Part shown: one piece after another, positions 8,681 to 16,931 of the stretch
How positions within the stretch are numbered: position 1 is the stretch's first letter
Layout of the letters: each line of letters begins with the position of its first letter
Assembly (NCBI RefSeq): GCF_014750685.1
Contig: NZ_JAAXGE010000003.1
Coordinates: 186,001-250,000 of the forward strand
Length of the DNA stretch: 64,000 nt
Origin: Bacteroides sp. GM023
Lineage (GTDB): Bacteria; Bacteroidota; Bacteroidia; Bacteroidales; Bacteroidaceae
Reading direction: 5' to 3'
Notes under the pieces: generated by a model
The model's input: the letters and a program-made list of their open reading frames with translations, nothing else
Database searches by the model: none
What the model was told of the DNA's origin: nothing
Program-made: the position numbers and the translations under genes

Positions 8681-8750
8681 AAATCTCTGTAAAGGTACGC
8701 TATATTCTTGTTGAATGCAAGTAATTTTCTTAATAAATACTAGTGTTTTA

Positions 8751-8782
8751 TTTGTATTCACCCTATTGTTTATGTATCTTTG
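8751..8782 (+). promoter_or_regulatory. Promoter of the HU-type gene
   Basis: A -33 TTTG at 8751-8754 and a -7 TATCTTTG at 8775-8782, spaced 20 bp, match the Bacteroides primary sigma consensus. Transcription would start near 8789, giving a leader of about 190 nt that contains the nested palindrome at 8797-8884. Confidence 0.75.
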
Positions 8783-8796
8783 CTAAGTAGTTATGA

Positions 8797-8884
8797 AGGG
8801 CTCACTACTGTGAATAAATAAGCTCTCATTTGTAGATAAATATGTCTACATACGTGAACGAATTTATTCACAATAGTGAGCCCT
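8797..8884. repeat. Nested long palindrome between the primase and HU genes
   Basis: The outer arms 8797-8819 (AGGGCTCACTACTGTGAAT...) and 8862-8884 are inverted copies, 22 of 23 bases equal. Inside the 42-bp centre is a second pair, TGTAGA (8831-8836) and TCTACA (8845-8850). It can form a long hairpin in the leader RNA or a cruciform in DNA. The inter-arm DNA is AT-rich. Confidence 0.8.
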
Positions 8885-8980
8885 CGTTAAGCATTATACG
8901 TTAACAGAAGAATCATAGGGCGTTGATGCATTTACTATAAGAGATAACAGAATAATGACAGGTACTTAAAACATAAAATT

Positions 8981-9604
8981 ATGGCAATATTATTTGATTG
9001 GTATGAAGACCCGAAACCTTCGGATAAACAGCAAGGGGAGAAAACGTTGCATCCGCGTATAAAATATAATGGTTCGATAGGAACAGACTTGGTTCGCCAC
9101 CGTATTCAGGAACGTTGTTCGTTGACTGAAACTGACGTTACTGCTGTGCTCGATGCCCTTTCGCATATATTGGGGGAGGAATTGGCAGATGGAAAACAGG
9201 TGCATTTGGATGGTATCGGTTATTTTCGTCCCTGTCTGACTTCTACGGAACCCGTAACGATAGGTACGAAACGGAAAGCGACTAAAGTTAAACTGAAAGC
9301 CATCCAATTTCGCGCCGATCAGGCATTGAAAAATGAATTTGGCATTCTAAAGGTGCAGAGTCTCAAAGGAGGGTTGGATTTTAGTCAATTGACGAATGAT
9401 GAGATAGACCGTCAACTGACAGGGTACTTCAAAACACATCAATTCATGAGAAGAAATGACTTTCAAAGTCTCTGCGGAATGGCAAGAAGCACTGCAATGC
9501 GTCACATCAGGCGTTTGCGTGATGAAGGAAAGCTAAAAAATGAAGGTAGTATGATGCAGCCGATATATGTGCCGGGAAGTGGGTATTATGGTAGTAATGA
9601 GTGA
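8981..9604 (+). CDS. HU-family DNA-binding protein with C-terminal winged-helix-like region
   Basis: A 207-residue protein whose first 120 residues fit the HU/IHF-like fold of Bacteroidetes: a dimerisation helix (TDVTAVLDALSHILGEELADG) and VHLDGIGYFRPCL near 70, followed by a basic arm (GTKRKATKVKLKAIQF). The C-terminal 70 residues (NDEIDRQLTGYFKTHQFMRR through AMRHIRRLRDEGKL) look like a winged helix, giving two DNA-binding modules. It may bend or bind the palindromes of this island. It is divergent from the primase-helicase gene. The gene is preceded by a long leader with a hairpin. Related loci often carry an amidase and a tiny smalltalk-type ORF after the HU gene; neither is seen here. 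Confidence 0.85.
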   Translation: MAILFDWYEDPKPSDKQQGEKTLHPRIKYNGSIGTDLVRHRIQERCSLTETDVTAVLDALSHILGEELADGKQVHLDGIGYFRPCLTSTEPVTIGTKRKATKVKLKAIQFRADQALKNEFGILKVQSLKGGLDFSQLTNDEIDRQLTGYFKTHQFMRRNDFQSLCGMARSTAMRHIRRLRDEGKLKNEGSMMQPIYVPGSGYYGSNE

Positions 9605-9634
9605 ATTATGATACAATTGCATAAGTCTGCATAG

Positions 9635-9672
9635 TGAGGGCAACTGTTTGCTACCACTCTGCTACCATAGTT
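9635..9672. repeat. Right inner inverted repeat of the primase/HU island
   Basis: GAGGGCAACTGTTTGCTACC and the following ACTCTGCTACCATAG pair with the left inner copy at 6514-6548 in inverted orientation. Within it, CTACCA-type blocks recur (CTACCACT, CTACCATAG, CTACCATAGG to 9682). Confidence 0.5.
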
Positions 9673-9716
9673 ACTACCATAGGTGTAACCACGATGAATA
9701 AGCGGTTTGAATGGTT

Positions 9717-9738
9717 AGTGGGAGCATGGGAGCAAAAT
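9717..9738. repeat. Right outer inverted repeat of the primase/HU island
   Basis: The reverse complement of this stretch matches 6441-6462 at 20 of 22 positions. No flanking target-site duplication is evident. Confidence 0.7.
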
Positions 9739-9815
9739 CATCAATAACATTTATTTGTTGTTGCTCTTGATGGCGAATCCCCAGGGTATTTATATTATAA
9801 GTAAAGAGATGAATT

Positions 9816-9858
9816 GCCATTAGATAATTATCGAATGTTATCTAATGGCGATTTTTAT
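9816..9858 (+). terminator. Hairpin terminator after the HU-type gene
   Basis: GCCATTAGATAA (9816-9827) and TTATCTAATGGC (9838-9849) form a perfect 12-bp stem with a 10-nt loop, followed by GATTTTTAT. The rest of the 398-bp gap before manC holds the island repeats (9635-9738) and the manC promoter. Confidence 0.7.
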
Positions 9859-9899
9859 ATGCAATTGAGTCAAATCGGCTGAAATTTTAAATAATAGTT

Positions 9900-9907
9900 T
9901 ATATTTG
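9900..9907 (+). promoter_or_regulatory. Putative -7 element of manC
   Basis: TATATTTG matches TAnnTTTG and lies about 95 bp before the manC start. No good -33 TTTG is seen at the right spacing, so this is a weaker call. Confidence 0.45.
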
Positions 9908-10002
9908 CCACCAATTCATGCTAAAAGCGCCCTGTTTCCTTGTCTTTTAGGATATTTTGGAGTAAATTGCGCAATTATTTTTAAAACTGGAGAATAACAG
10001 GT

Positions 10003-11049
10003 ATGGATAATCATGTTGTGATAATGGCTGGCGGTATTGGCAGCCGTTTTTGGCCGATGAGTACACCGGAATGTCCAAAACAATTTATTGATGTAATGGG
10101 ATGTGGACGGTCACTGATTCAGTTGACCGCTGATCGTTTTGACGGTGTTTGCCCGAAAGAAAATATGTGGGTGGTAACTTCTGAAAAGTATATAGATATT
10201 GTTCGGGAGCAGTTGCCGGAGATGCCGGAGAGTAATATTTTGGCGGAACCTTGCGCACGGAACACCGCACCTTGCATTGCTTATGCCTGCTGGAAAATCA
10301 AAAAGAAACATCCGAATGCAAATATCGTAGTGACTCCTTCGGATGCATTGGTTATCGATACGGGAGAATTTCGCAGGGTAGTGGAGAAGGCTCTTCGCTT
10401 TACGAATGATAGCAGCGCTATTGTTACATTAGGTATCAGGCCGACTCGTCCGGAGACGGGATATGGATACATTGCTGCCGGAGATCAGATAACGACGGAT
10501 AAGGAAATCTTCACAGTAGACGCATTCAAGGAAAAACCGGATAAGGAGACTGCGGAGAAATATTTGGCAGAAGGAAATTTCTTCTGGAATGCCGGAATTT
10601 TTGTTTGGAATGTACGTACCATCACTTCAGTGATGCGTGTATATGCTCCGGGCATTGCACAGATTTTCGACCGTATCTTCCCGGATTTCTATACGGAGAA
10701 AGAGGGCGAAACGATTAAAAAACTGTTCCCGACTTGCGAAAGTATCTCTATCGACTATGCAGTGATGGAGAAGGCGCAGGAAATCTATGTGTTGCCTGCT
10801 TCTTTCGGCTGGTCGGATTTGGGTACGTGGGGAGCGCTTCATGGACTGCTGCCACATGATAAATCAGGAAATGCTACGGTGGGAACTGACATCCGTTTGT
10901 ATGACAGTAAGAACTGCATTGTGCACACCAGTGAAGAAAAACGGGTGGTAGTGCAAGGACTGGATGGATACATCATTGCTGAGAAAGATAATACGTTGCT
11001 GATCTGTAAACTGGAAGAAGAACAACGTATCAAGGAATTCTCGAAATAA
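10003..11049 (+). CDS. manC: Mannose-1-phosphate guanylyltransferase
   Basis: A 348-residue nucleotidyltransferase that makes GDP-mannose from mannose-1-phosphate and GTP, feeding capsule and glycoprotein sugars (GDP-Man, GDP-Fuc). The signature GGIGSRFWPMSTPECPKQF at residues 10-28 is the pyrophosphorylase loop; FKEKPD near 176 and NFFWNAGIFVWN near 193 complete the active site; FGWSDLGTWGALH near 270 is typical of the family. It is the short form without the C-terminal cupin phosphomannose isomerase domain. It stands alone on the plus strand and converges with the AraC-type gene, only 3 bp apart. Confidence 0.93.
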   Translation: MDNHVVIMAGGIGSRFWPMSTPECPKQFIDVMGCGRSLIQLTADRFDGVCPKENMWVVTSEKYIDIVREQLPEMPESNILAEPCARNTAPCIAYACWKIKKKHPNANIVVTPSDALVIDTGEFRRVVEKALRFTNDSSAIVTLGIRPTRPETGYGYIAAGDQITTDKEIFTVDAFKEKPDKETAEKYLAEGNFFWNAGIFVWNVRTITSVMRVYAPGIAQIFDRIFPDFYTEKEGETIKKLFPTCESISIDYAVMEKAQEIYVLPASFGWSDLGTWGALHGLLPHDKSGNATVGTDIRLYDSKNCIVHTSEEKRVVVQGLDGYIIAEKDNTLLICKLEEEQRIKEFSK

Positions 11050-11052
11050 GAG

Positions 11053-11949
11053 TTATTTCGAGTTCTGATATTCATGTGGTGTCATTCCCGCCATCCGTTT
11101 GAAAAACTTGCAGAAAAAAGAAGGATTAGGGAAATTCAACTCATCAGAAATTTGATAAACAAGCAGGTTGCTATGTTTTAGCAATACTTTAGCTTCTAGT
11201 ATAATGGACTGGTTTATCCAGTCCATTACTGTTTGTTGACTGGCTTGCCGGACGACTGTATTCAGGTAACGCGGGGTGAGGCATAGTTTGTCTGCGTAGA
11301 AACTGACATTGCGCTCTTTCTTGCTATAAGTATTGACGAGGGAAATAAAGCGTTGGAAGATTTCTTCCTGACGTGTCTGGCAGGACTGTTCTTTTTGATT
11401 ATTATTTTGAGCGAGGTATTCTATATTACACAGGAGACTGGTCAGTAAATGTTGCATGGTTTCGCGGTGAAAAGCCGGTTCCTGCAATATATCCCACATT
11501 AGGGCGAAATAACTTAGAAATTGCTTGTTCTTCTGTGGTGTCAGAGATAGTATGATATTTTTCTGTAATTGCGAGAGGTGGGTGAAAAAGTCATCTTTTC
11601 CGGATAAAAGGAGAAAATCGTTATCCATAGCTACCATTTGCATGTCGAAATCGGGAGAAACTTCTGTAATCTGAAGAATGGAGTTCGGGACAATCAATAG
11701 CAGTTTGTTAGGTTCAAACGTTTGTTCGATCAGATTAATGAGTACGCGTGCGCATCCTTGTTTGATAATTGCGACACGTCCTTCTTTTATACGATAAGGC
11801 TGATCCAGCACGATGAGACTGGATTTTAATTTAGCGAAGCTGTTCACAAAACCGAAATGCGGGGATATGAAGCGGAATTCATTATACTGCACAATATCCG
11901 GATTATCTAATATATCAAGACCTATGTTTAAAGGAGTTTTCTTTTCCAT
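11053..11949 (-). CDS. AraC family transcriptional regulator
   Basis: A 298-residue regulator, start placed at the second Met (MEKKTPLNIG) because the 14 residues before it look like untranslated leader. The N-terminal two thirds form a cupin-like sensor region; the last 100 residues hold two helix-turn-helix motifs (NVSFYADKLCLTPRYLNTVVRQ and LVYQISDELNFPNPSFFCKFFKRMAGMTPHEYQ). It is divergent from the TolC-HlyD-ABC operon with about 160 bp between, so it most likely controls that exporter. The inducer is unknown. Confidence 0.88.
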   Translation of the reverse strand: MEKKTPLNIGLDILDNPDIVQYNEFRFISPHFGFVNSFAKLKSSLIVLDQPYRIKEGRVAIIKQGCARVLINLIEQTFEPNKLLLIVPNSILQITEVSPDFDMQMVAMDNDFLLLSGKDDFFTHLSQLQKNIILSLTPQKNKQFLSYFALMWDILQEPAFHRETMQHLLTSLLCNIEYLAQNNNQKEQSCQTRQEEIFQRFISLVNTYSKKERNVSFYADKLCLTPRYLNTVVRQASQQTVMDWINQSIILEAKVLLKHSNLLVYQISDELNFPNPSFFCKFFKRMAGMTPHEYQNSK

Positions 11950-12072
11950 TTCTATCTGTTTTTTCCGGTAAAGATAATAAAAAGCCCCCAATAACCTCTT
12001 TTTCTTTAGTCTTATCGAACTATCGGAACATATTTACCAACTCATAGAATGTGAACGTATCTCCGAAAGGCC

Positions 12073-12080
12073 TATCTTTG
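12073..12080 (+). promoter_or_regulatory. -7 promoter element of the exporter operon
   Basis: TATCTTTG matches the Bacteroides -7 consensus. It lies inside an upstream in-frame extension of the TolC gene (ATG at 12051), which shows that the real start is downstream. The -33 element is poor, in keeping with an activator-dependent promoter. Confidence 0.55.
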
Positions 12081-12119
12081 TCCTTTGAAGAAATCGAAGA
12101 ATTTAAAGTAATGATGCGT

Positions 12120-13379
12120 ATGAAAAGAATGATTTTCAGTTTCTCCTTTTTATTGTTTGTATCGGGCATGTATGGGCAAATTACGTTGGAAGAATGTCAA
12201 CGAAAAACGCAGGATAATTATCCGCTGGTACATCAATATGGTTTGGTGGAGAAAACAAAGGAATATAGTTTGGAAAATGCAGCCAGGGGATATTTACCTC
12301 AATTGGCTCTTTCTGCCAAAGCTTCTTATCAGAGTGAAGTGACGGAAATCCCTGTGAAAATTCCCGGAGTGGATATAAAAGGTTTGCCTAAAGACCAGTA
12401 TCAAGTTGTGTTGGAATTGCAACAGAAGATTTGGGATGGTGGCGGAATCCGTATGCAGAAGAAACAGACAACGGCGGAAGCTGACATAGAGAAAGAAAAA
12501 CTGAATGTGGATATGTATGCACTGAACAGTCGTGTGAATGATTTGTATTTCGGAATCTTGTTGTTGGACGAGCAATTGCGACAAAATGCATTGTTGCAGG
12601 ATGAACTGGAACGGAATTATCGTCAGATTACTGCTTATGTAGAAAATGGAATAGCCAATCAGGCGGATTTGGATGCAGTGAAAGTGGAGCAACTGAATAC
12701 CCGTCAGAAGAGAGTGGACCTTGTTTCTTCACGTGTTGCGTATTTGAAAATGCTTTCACTGTTGGTGGGAGAAGAACTAACACTGGAGACTACTTTAGAG
12801 AAGCCCGTTCCATCGAATGAGGTTTCGGCTATCAGTGAAATACGCCGACCGGAATTGTCTCTGTTTGATGCACAGGGAGCTGGATTGCAAGTTCAGGAGA
12901 AAGCGCTTAATGTGCGCCATCTTCCGCAATTCGGATTGTTTGTACAGGGGGCTTATGGAAATCCGGGACTGGATATGCTGAAAAACGAATTCTCTCCTTA
13001 TTATATAGCGGGTGTACGGCTTTCGTGGAATTTCGGTAGCTTGTATACGTTGAAGAATGACCGTCGGGTGATTGAAAATAAGCGTCAGCAATTGAATAAT
13101 AACCGGGATGTGTTTCTTTTCAATACGCGGTTACAAATAACACAACAGGATCAGGCAATCCGTTCGTTGGAGAAACAGATGCAGGATGATAGCGAGATTA
13201 TCCGTTTGCGTACCAATATCCGTAAAGCGGCAGAGGCAAAAGTGGCTAATGGAACATTGACTGTGACCGAGATGCTTCGGGAGTTGACTAATGAGAGCCT
13301 GGCACGTCAGTCGAAAGCCCTGCATGAGATTCAGCGGTTGATGGGTATTTATCAATTGAAATATACTACGAATTATTAA
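12120..13379 (+). CDS. TolC family outer-membrane efflux protein
   Basis: A 419-residue TolC-like outer-membrane channel, start set at MKRMIFSFSF because it opens a clear signal peptide (ending near MYGQ) and because a promoter lies between here and the more upstream ATG; ATG 12111 is also possible. The protein has the two OEP repeats with long coiled helices (LNSRVNDLYFGILLLDEQLRQNALLQDELERNYRQ near 120 and IRSLEKQMQDDSEIIRLRTNIRKAAEAKV near 350) and VRLSWNFGSLY near 295. It begins a five-gene operon for a type-1-like ABC exporter and would provide the exit duct. Confidence 0.9.
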   Translation: MKRMIFSFSFLLFVSGMYGQITLEECQRKTQDNYPLVHQYGLVEKTKEYSLENAARGYLPQLALSAKASYQSEVTEIPVKIPGVDIKGLPKDQYQVVLELQQKIWDGGGIRMQKKQTTAEADIEKEKLNVDMYALNSRVNDLYFGILLLDEQLRQNALLQDELERNYRQITAYVENGIANQADLDAVKVEQLNTRQKRVDLVSSRVAYLKMLSLLVGEELTLETTLEKPVPSNEVSAISEIRRPELSLFDAQGAGLQVQEKALNVRHLPQFGLFVQGAYGNPGLDMLKNEFSPYYIAGVRLSWNFGSLYTLKNDRRVIENKRQQLNNNRDVFLFNTRLQITQQDQAIRSLEKQMQDDSEIIRLRTNIRKAAEAKVANGTLTVTEMLRELTNESLARQSKALHEIQRLMGIYQLKYTTNY

Positions 13380-13394
13380 ATAACTTCTCTGAAT

Positions 13395-14309
13395 ATGAAA
13401 GGAATAACAAAGATAGGAATGTGGGGGATGGCATTGATAATGTTGTCTGCCTGTGGAAATGGAACACCTGATTATGATGCTACCGGTACGTTTGAAGCTA
13501 CGGAAGTCATTGTTTCTGCCGAAGCTGCGGGAAAATTACTGAAGTTGGATATAGAGGAAGGAACAAGATTGAAAGCAGGTGAGGAAGTGGGGTTGGTTGA
13601 TACGGTACAGTTGTATTTGAAGAAGTTGCAACTGGAAGCCAGTATGAAGTCTGTGGAAAGTCAGCGTCCTGATCTTGCCAAGCAGATTGCTGCTACCAAA
13701 CAGCAGATTGCTACGGCCGAACGCGAAAAGAAGCGAGTGGAGAATTTGCTTGCTGCGGGTGCAGCCAATCAGAAACAGTTGGACGACTGGGATGCACAAG
13801 TCAAACTGCTCGAAAGACAGCTTACAGCGCAGGAATCATCCTTGCTGAACAGTACGAATAGTCTGACAGAACAGGGAAATTCGGTGGCTATACAAGTGGC
13901 ACAGGTGGAAGACCAGTTGGATAAATGTCATATCCAGTCACCTATTGAAGGTACGGTGCTCGCTAAATATGCGGAAGCCGGTGAACTGGCATCTGTCGGC
14001 AGGCCGTTGTTTAAGGTGGCAGAAACGGATGGAATGTACCTGCGGGCTTATATCACTTCCGAACAGTTGTCACAGGTGAAGTTGGGAGATAAAGTGACTG
14101 TTTATGCCGATTATGGAAATTCGGAACAGAAAGCCTATCCGGGCGTGATTACTTGGATTTCCGATCGTTCGGAATTCACTCCCAAGACTATTCTGACAAA
14201 AAATGAACGTGCTAATTTGGTCTATGCGGTGAAGATAGCTGTGAAGAATGACGGAGCGCTGAAGATAGGCATGTATGGTGGAGTGAAAATGAAAGTTGAG
14301 AACCAATAA
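13395..14309 (+). CDS. HlyD family periplasmic adaptor (membrane fusion) lipoprotein
   Basis: A 304-residue adaptor linking the inner-membrane ABC transporter to the TolC partner. It has a lipoprotein signal (MALIMLSAC, Cys near residue 20), a split lipoyl domain (AAGKLLKLDIEEGTRLKAGE near 40; IQSPIEGTVLAKYAEAGELASVGRPLF near 178), and between them a coiled-coil hairpin of about 90 residues rich in Q, K and E. The beta-barrel part follows (LRAYITSEQLSQVKLGDKVTVY). It resembles YbhG/YhiI-type adaptors. It is 15 bp after the TolC gene. Confidence 0.9.
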   Translation: MKGITKIGMWGMALIMLSACGNGTPDYDATGTFEATEVIVSAEAAGKLLKLDIEEGTRLKAGEEVGLVDTVQLYLKKLQLEASMKSVESQRPDLAKQIAATKQQIATAEREKKRVENLLAAGAANQKQLDDWDAQVKLLERQLTAQESSLLNSTNSLTEQGNSVAIQVAQVEDQLDKCHIQSPIEGTVLAKYAEAGELASVGRPLFKVAETDGMYLRAYITSEQLSQVKLGDKVTVYADYGNSEQKAYPGVITWISDRSEFTPKTILTKNERANLVYAVKIAVKNDGALKIGMYGGVKMKVENQ

Positions 14310-14321
14310 GAAGGAATTTAG

Positions 14322-15800
14322 ATGAAAGGGGCGGATGAAAGAGAACCCATAGTGGTTGTGGAAGAAGTCAGCAAAAGTTATGGAAAGGTGGAAGCACTGA
14401 AAGGAGTTTCTTTTGCGGTGGAGCAGGGAGAAATCTTCGGACTGATTGGACCTGACGGTGCGGGAAAGAGTACCTTGTTTCGTATCCTGACTACTCTATT
14501 ACTGGCTGATAAGGGTACGGCAACTATCGGCGGATTGGATGTGGCTTCAGACTACAAGCAGATTCGTACACGGGTAGGATATATGCCCGGCCGCTTTTCG
14601 CTCTATCAGGATCTTTCGGTAGAAGAAAATTTGGAATTTTTCGCAACGGTATTCCATACGACTATTCAGGAAAATTATGATTTAATCAAGGATATTTATC
14701 AGCAGATAGAACCGTTCAAGAAGAGAAGGGCAGGAGCCTTGTCGGGTGGTATGAAACAGAAGCTGGCATTAAGTTGCGCATTGATTCATAAACCGGATAT
14801 TTTATTTTTGGATGAGCCTACTACCGGTGTAGATCCTGTGTCGCGTAAAGAGTTTTGGCAAATGCTCAGGAATTTGCGGCAGCAGGGAATTACGATTATC
14901 GTTTCGACTCCTATTATGGACGAAGCCCGTCAGTGTGACCGGATTGCTTTCATCAATCATGGACAGATTCATGGCATTGATACACCTGAACGTATTCTCC
15001 AACAATTCGCTTCTATCCTTTGTCCGCCTTCGTTGGAACGGGAGGAAGTACGGCATGAGATGACGCCTGTGATTGAAGTAGACCGGCTGACAAAATGTTT
15101 CGGGAATTTTACGGCAGTAGACCATATATCCTTCCAGGTGAACCGGGGAGAAATCTTTGGCTTTCTGGGTGCTAACGGAGCAGGGAAAACAACCGCTATG
15201 CGTATGCTTTGCGGATTGAGCAAGCCGACATCGGGTGTGGGGAAAGTTGCGGGATATGATATTTTCCGGGAAGCTGAACAGGTGAAGAAGCATATCGGAT
15301 ATATGAGTCAGAAGTTCTCTTTATACGAAGATTTGAAAGTATGGGAGAACATTCGCTTGTTTGCCGGAATCTATGGAATGAAAGAACAGGAGATAGAACG
15401 AAAGACCGAAGAACTGTTGGAACGTTTGGGATTCTCTGACGAACGGGATACTTTAGTGAAGAGCCTGCCTTTGGGATGGAAACAGAAATTGGCCTTTTCG
15501 GTTTCAATCTTTCACGAACCAAGAATCGTTTTCCTGGATGAACCTACGGGTGGTGTGGATCCTGCCACACGAAGGCAGTTTTGGGAGTTGATTTATCAGG
15601 CTGCCGACCAGGGAATCACGGTTTTTGTGACTACGCATTATATGGATGAAGCGGAATACTGTAACCGGATTTCTATCATGGTGGATGGGCAGATTAAAGC
15701 GCTTGATACACCTGTTCGTCTGAAGCAGCAATTCGGAGTGGAAACGATGGATGATGTTTTCCAAAAAATAGCCCGCGATGCGGTGCGTAAAGCAGATTGA
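14322..15800 (+). CDS. ABC transporter, two fused ATP-binding domains (YbhF-like)
   Basis: A 492-residue cytoplasmic ATPase with two nucleotide-binding domains in tandem. Domain 1 has Walker A GPDGAGKST near 45, signature LSGGMKQ near 140, Walker B ILFLDEPTTGVDP near 160. Domain 2 has Walker A GANGAGKTT near 285, a signature that reads LPLGWKQ in place of LSGGQ near 385, and Walker B IVFLDEPTGGVDP near 405, each domain ending with an H-loop region (domain 1 reads STPIMDEA, without the usual histidine; domain 2 reads TTHYMDEA). So the two sites are not equal and one may be catalytically weak. It powers the two ABC-2 permeases just downstream. Confidence 0.93.
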   Translation: MKGADEREPIVVVEEVSKSYGKVEALKGVSFAVEQGEIFGLIGPDGAGKSTLFRILTTLLLADKGTATIGGLDVASDYKQIRTRVGYMPGRFSLYQDLSVEENLEFFATVFHTTIQENYDLIKDIYQQIEPFKKRRAGALSGGMKQKLALSCALIHKPDILFLDEPTTGVDPVSRKEFWQMLRNLRQQGITIIVSTPIMDEARQCDRIAFINHGQIHGIDTPERILQQFASILCPPSLEREEVRHEMTPVIEVDRLTKCFGNFTAVDHISFQVNRGEIFGFLGANGAGKTTAMRMLCGLSKPTSGVGKVAGYDIFREAEQVKKHIGYMSQKFSLYEDLKVWENIRLFAGIYGMKEQEIERKTEELLERLGFSDERDTLVKSLPLGWKQKLAFSVSIFHEPRIVFLDEPTGGVDPATRRQFWELIYQAADQGITVFVTTHYMDEAEYCNRISIMVDGQIKALDTPVRLKQQFGVETMDDVFQKIARDAVRKAD

Positions 15801-15802
15801 TT

Positions 15803-16906
15803 ATGAGACAGTTTATAGCTTTTGTAAAGAAAGAGTTTTATCATATTTTCCGTGACCGACGAACAATGCTGATTCTGTTGGGGATGCCGGTTGTGCAGAT
15901 TATTCTGTTCGGTTTCGCTATCAGCACGGAAGTCAAAAATGTTCGGTTGGCGGTGCTCGATCCTTCGAATGATATGGTGACACGGAAAATCATTGATCGC
16001 CTGGATGCGAGCGAGTACTTTACTGTTGCCGACCGTTTTCATTCGCCGCAGGAGATGGAGGCTGCTTTTCTGAAAAGTGAGGTTGATATGGCAGTTGTTT
16101 TTGGTGAACGTTTTATGGATGGACTTTATGCGGATGATGCCCGTGTGCAGTTGATTGTGGATGCGACGGATCCGAATATGTCTACTTCGCAGGTTAACTA
16201 TGCGACCGGAATTATTTCTATGGTGGGGCAGGAGATGCTACCCCCGAATGTTTCGGCTGCCCGTCTGACTCCCGACATCAAACTGCTGTATAATCCTCAG
16301 ATGAAGAGTGCTTATAATTTTGTGCCCGGAGTGATGGGATTGATTTTGATGCTGATTTGTGCCATGATGACTTCTATTTCTATTGTTCGCGAGAAAGAAA
16401 CGGGTACGATGGAGGTACTGTTGGTTTCGCCCGTGAAACCATTATTTATTATTTTGGCAAAAGCCGTACCTTATTTTGTTTTGTCATTTGTCAATCTGAT
16501 AACGATTCTCTTACTTTCGGTTTTTGTACTTGATGTCCCGGTGGTGGGAAGTTTATTTTGGTTGATAACAGTGTCCTTGTTGTTTATCTTCGTATCCCTG
16601 GCTTTGGGATTGCTGATTTCGTCGGTCACACAGACGCAGGTCGCTGCTATGTTGGCGTCCGGTTTGATGCTGATGATGCCCACGATGCTTTTGTCGGGAA
16701 TGATTTTCCCTATTGAGAGTATGCCATTGATACTTCAGTGGATTTCGGATATACTTCCGGCACGTTGGTATATTCAGGCGGTGCGGAAGTTGATGATTGA
16801 AGGCGTTCCGGTTATATTTGTAGTGAAGGAGATTGGTATTTTATTGTTGATGGCGACGGTACTTATAACGGTCAGCTTCAAGAAATTCAAGTACCGGTTG
16901 GAATAA
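15803..16906 (+). CDS. ABC-2 type permease, first
   Basis: A 367-residue permease of the YhhJ/YbhS kind. The start is the ATG 2 bp after the stop of the ATPase gene. One membrane helix lies near residues 22-40 (TMLILLGMPVVQIILFGFAIS), then a periplasmic domain of about 130 residues, then five more helices between 175 and 360, with the conserved VREKETGTMEVLLVSPV segment near 198 that follows the second helix and touches the ATPase. It forms a heterodimer with the next gene product. The substrate is unknown; related systems export drugs. Confidence 0.92.
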   Translation: MRQFIAFVKKEFYHIFRDRRTMLILLGMPVVQIILFGFAISTEVKNVRLAVLDPSNDMVTRKIIDRLDASEYFTVADRFHSPQEMEAAFLKSEVDMAVVFGERFMDGLYADDARVQLIVDATDPNMSTSQVNYATGIISMVGQEMLPPNVSAARLTPDIKLLYNPQMKSAYNFVPGVMGLILMLICAMMTSISIVREKETGTMEVLLVSPVKPLFIILAKAVPYFVLSFVNLITILLLSVFVLDVPVVGSLFWLITVSLLFIFVSLALGLLISSVTQTQVAAMLASGLMLMMPTMLLSGMIFPIESMPLILQWISDILPARWYIQAVRKLMIEGVPVIFVVKEIGILLLMATVLITVSFKKFKYRLE

Positions 16907-16931
16907 TAATGGGCTAAATGGAGAATTATTT

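Noticed and set aside
8797..8884. An insertion-sequence end or an attachment site for a recombinase.
   Set aside because: No transposase or integrase nearby, and the palindrome is symmetrical about the promoter region of the HU gene, so a regulatory or origin role fits better.
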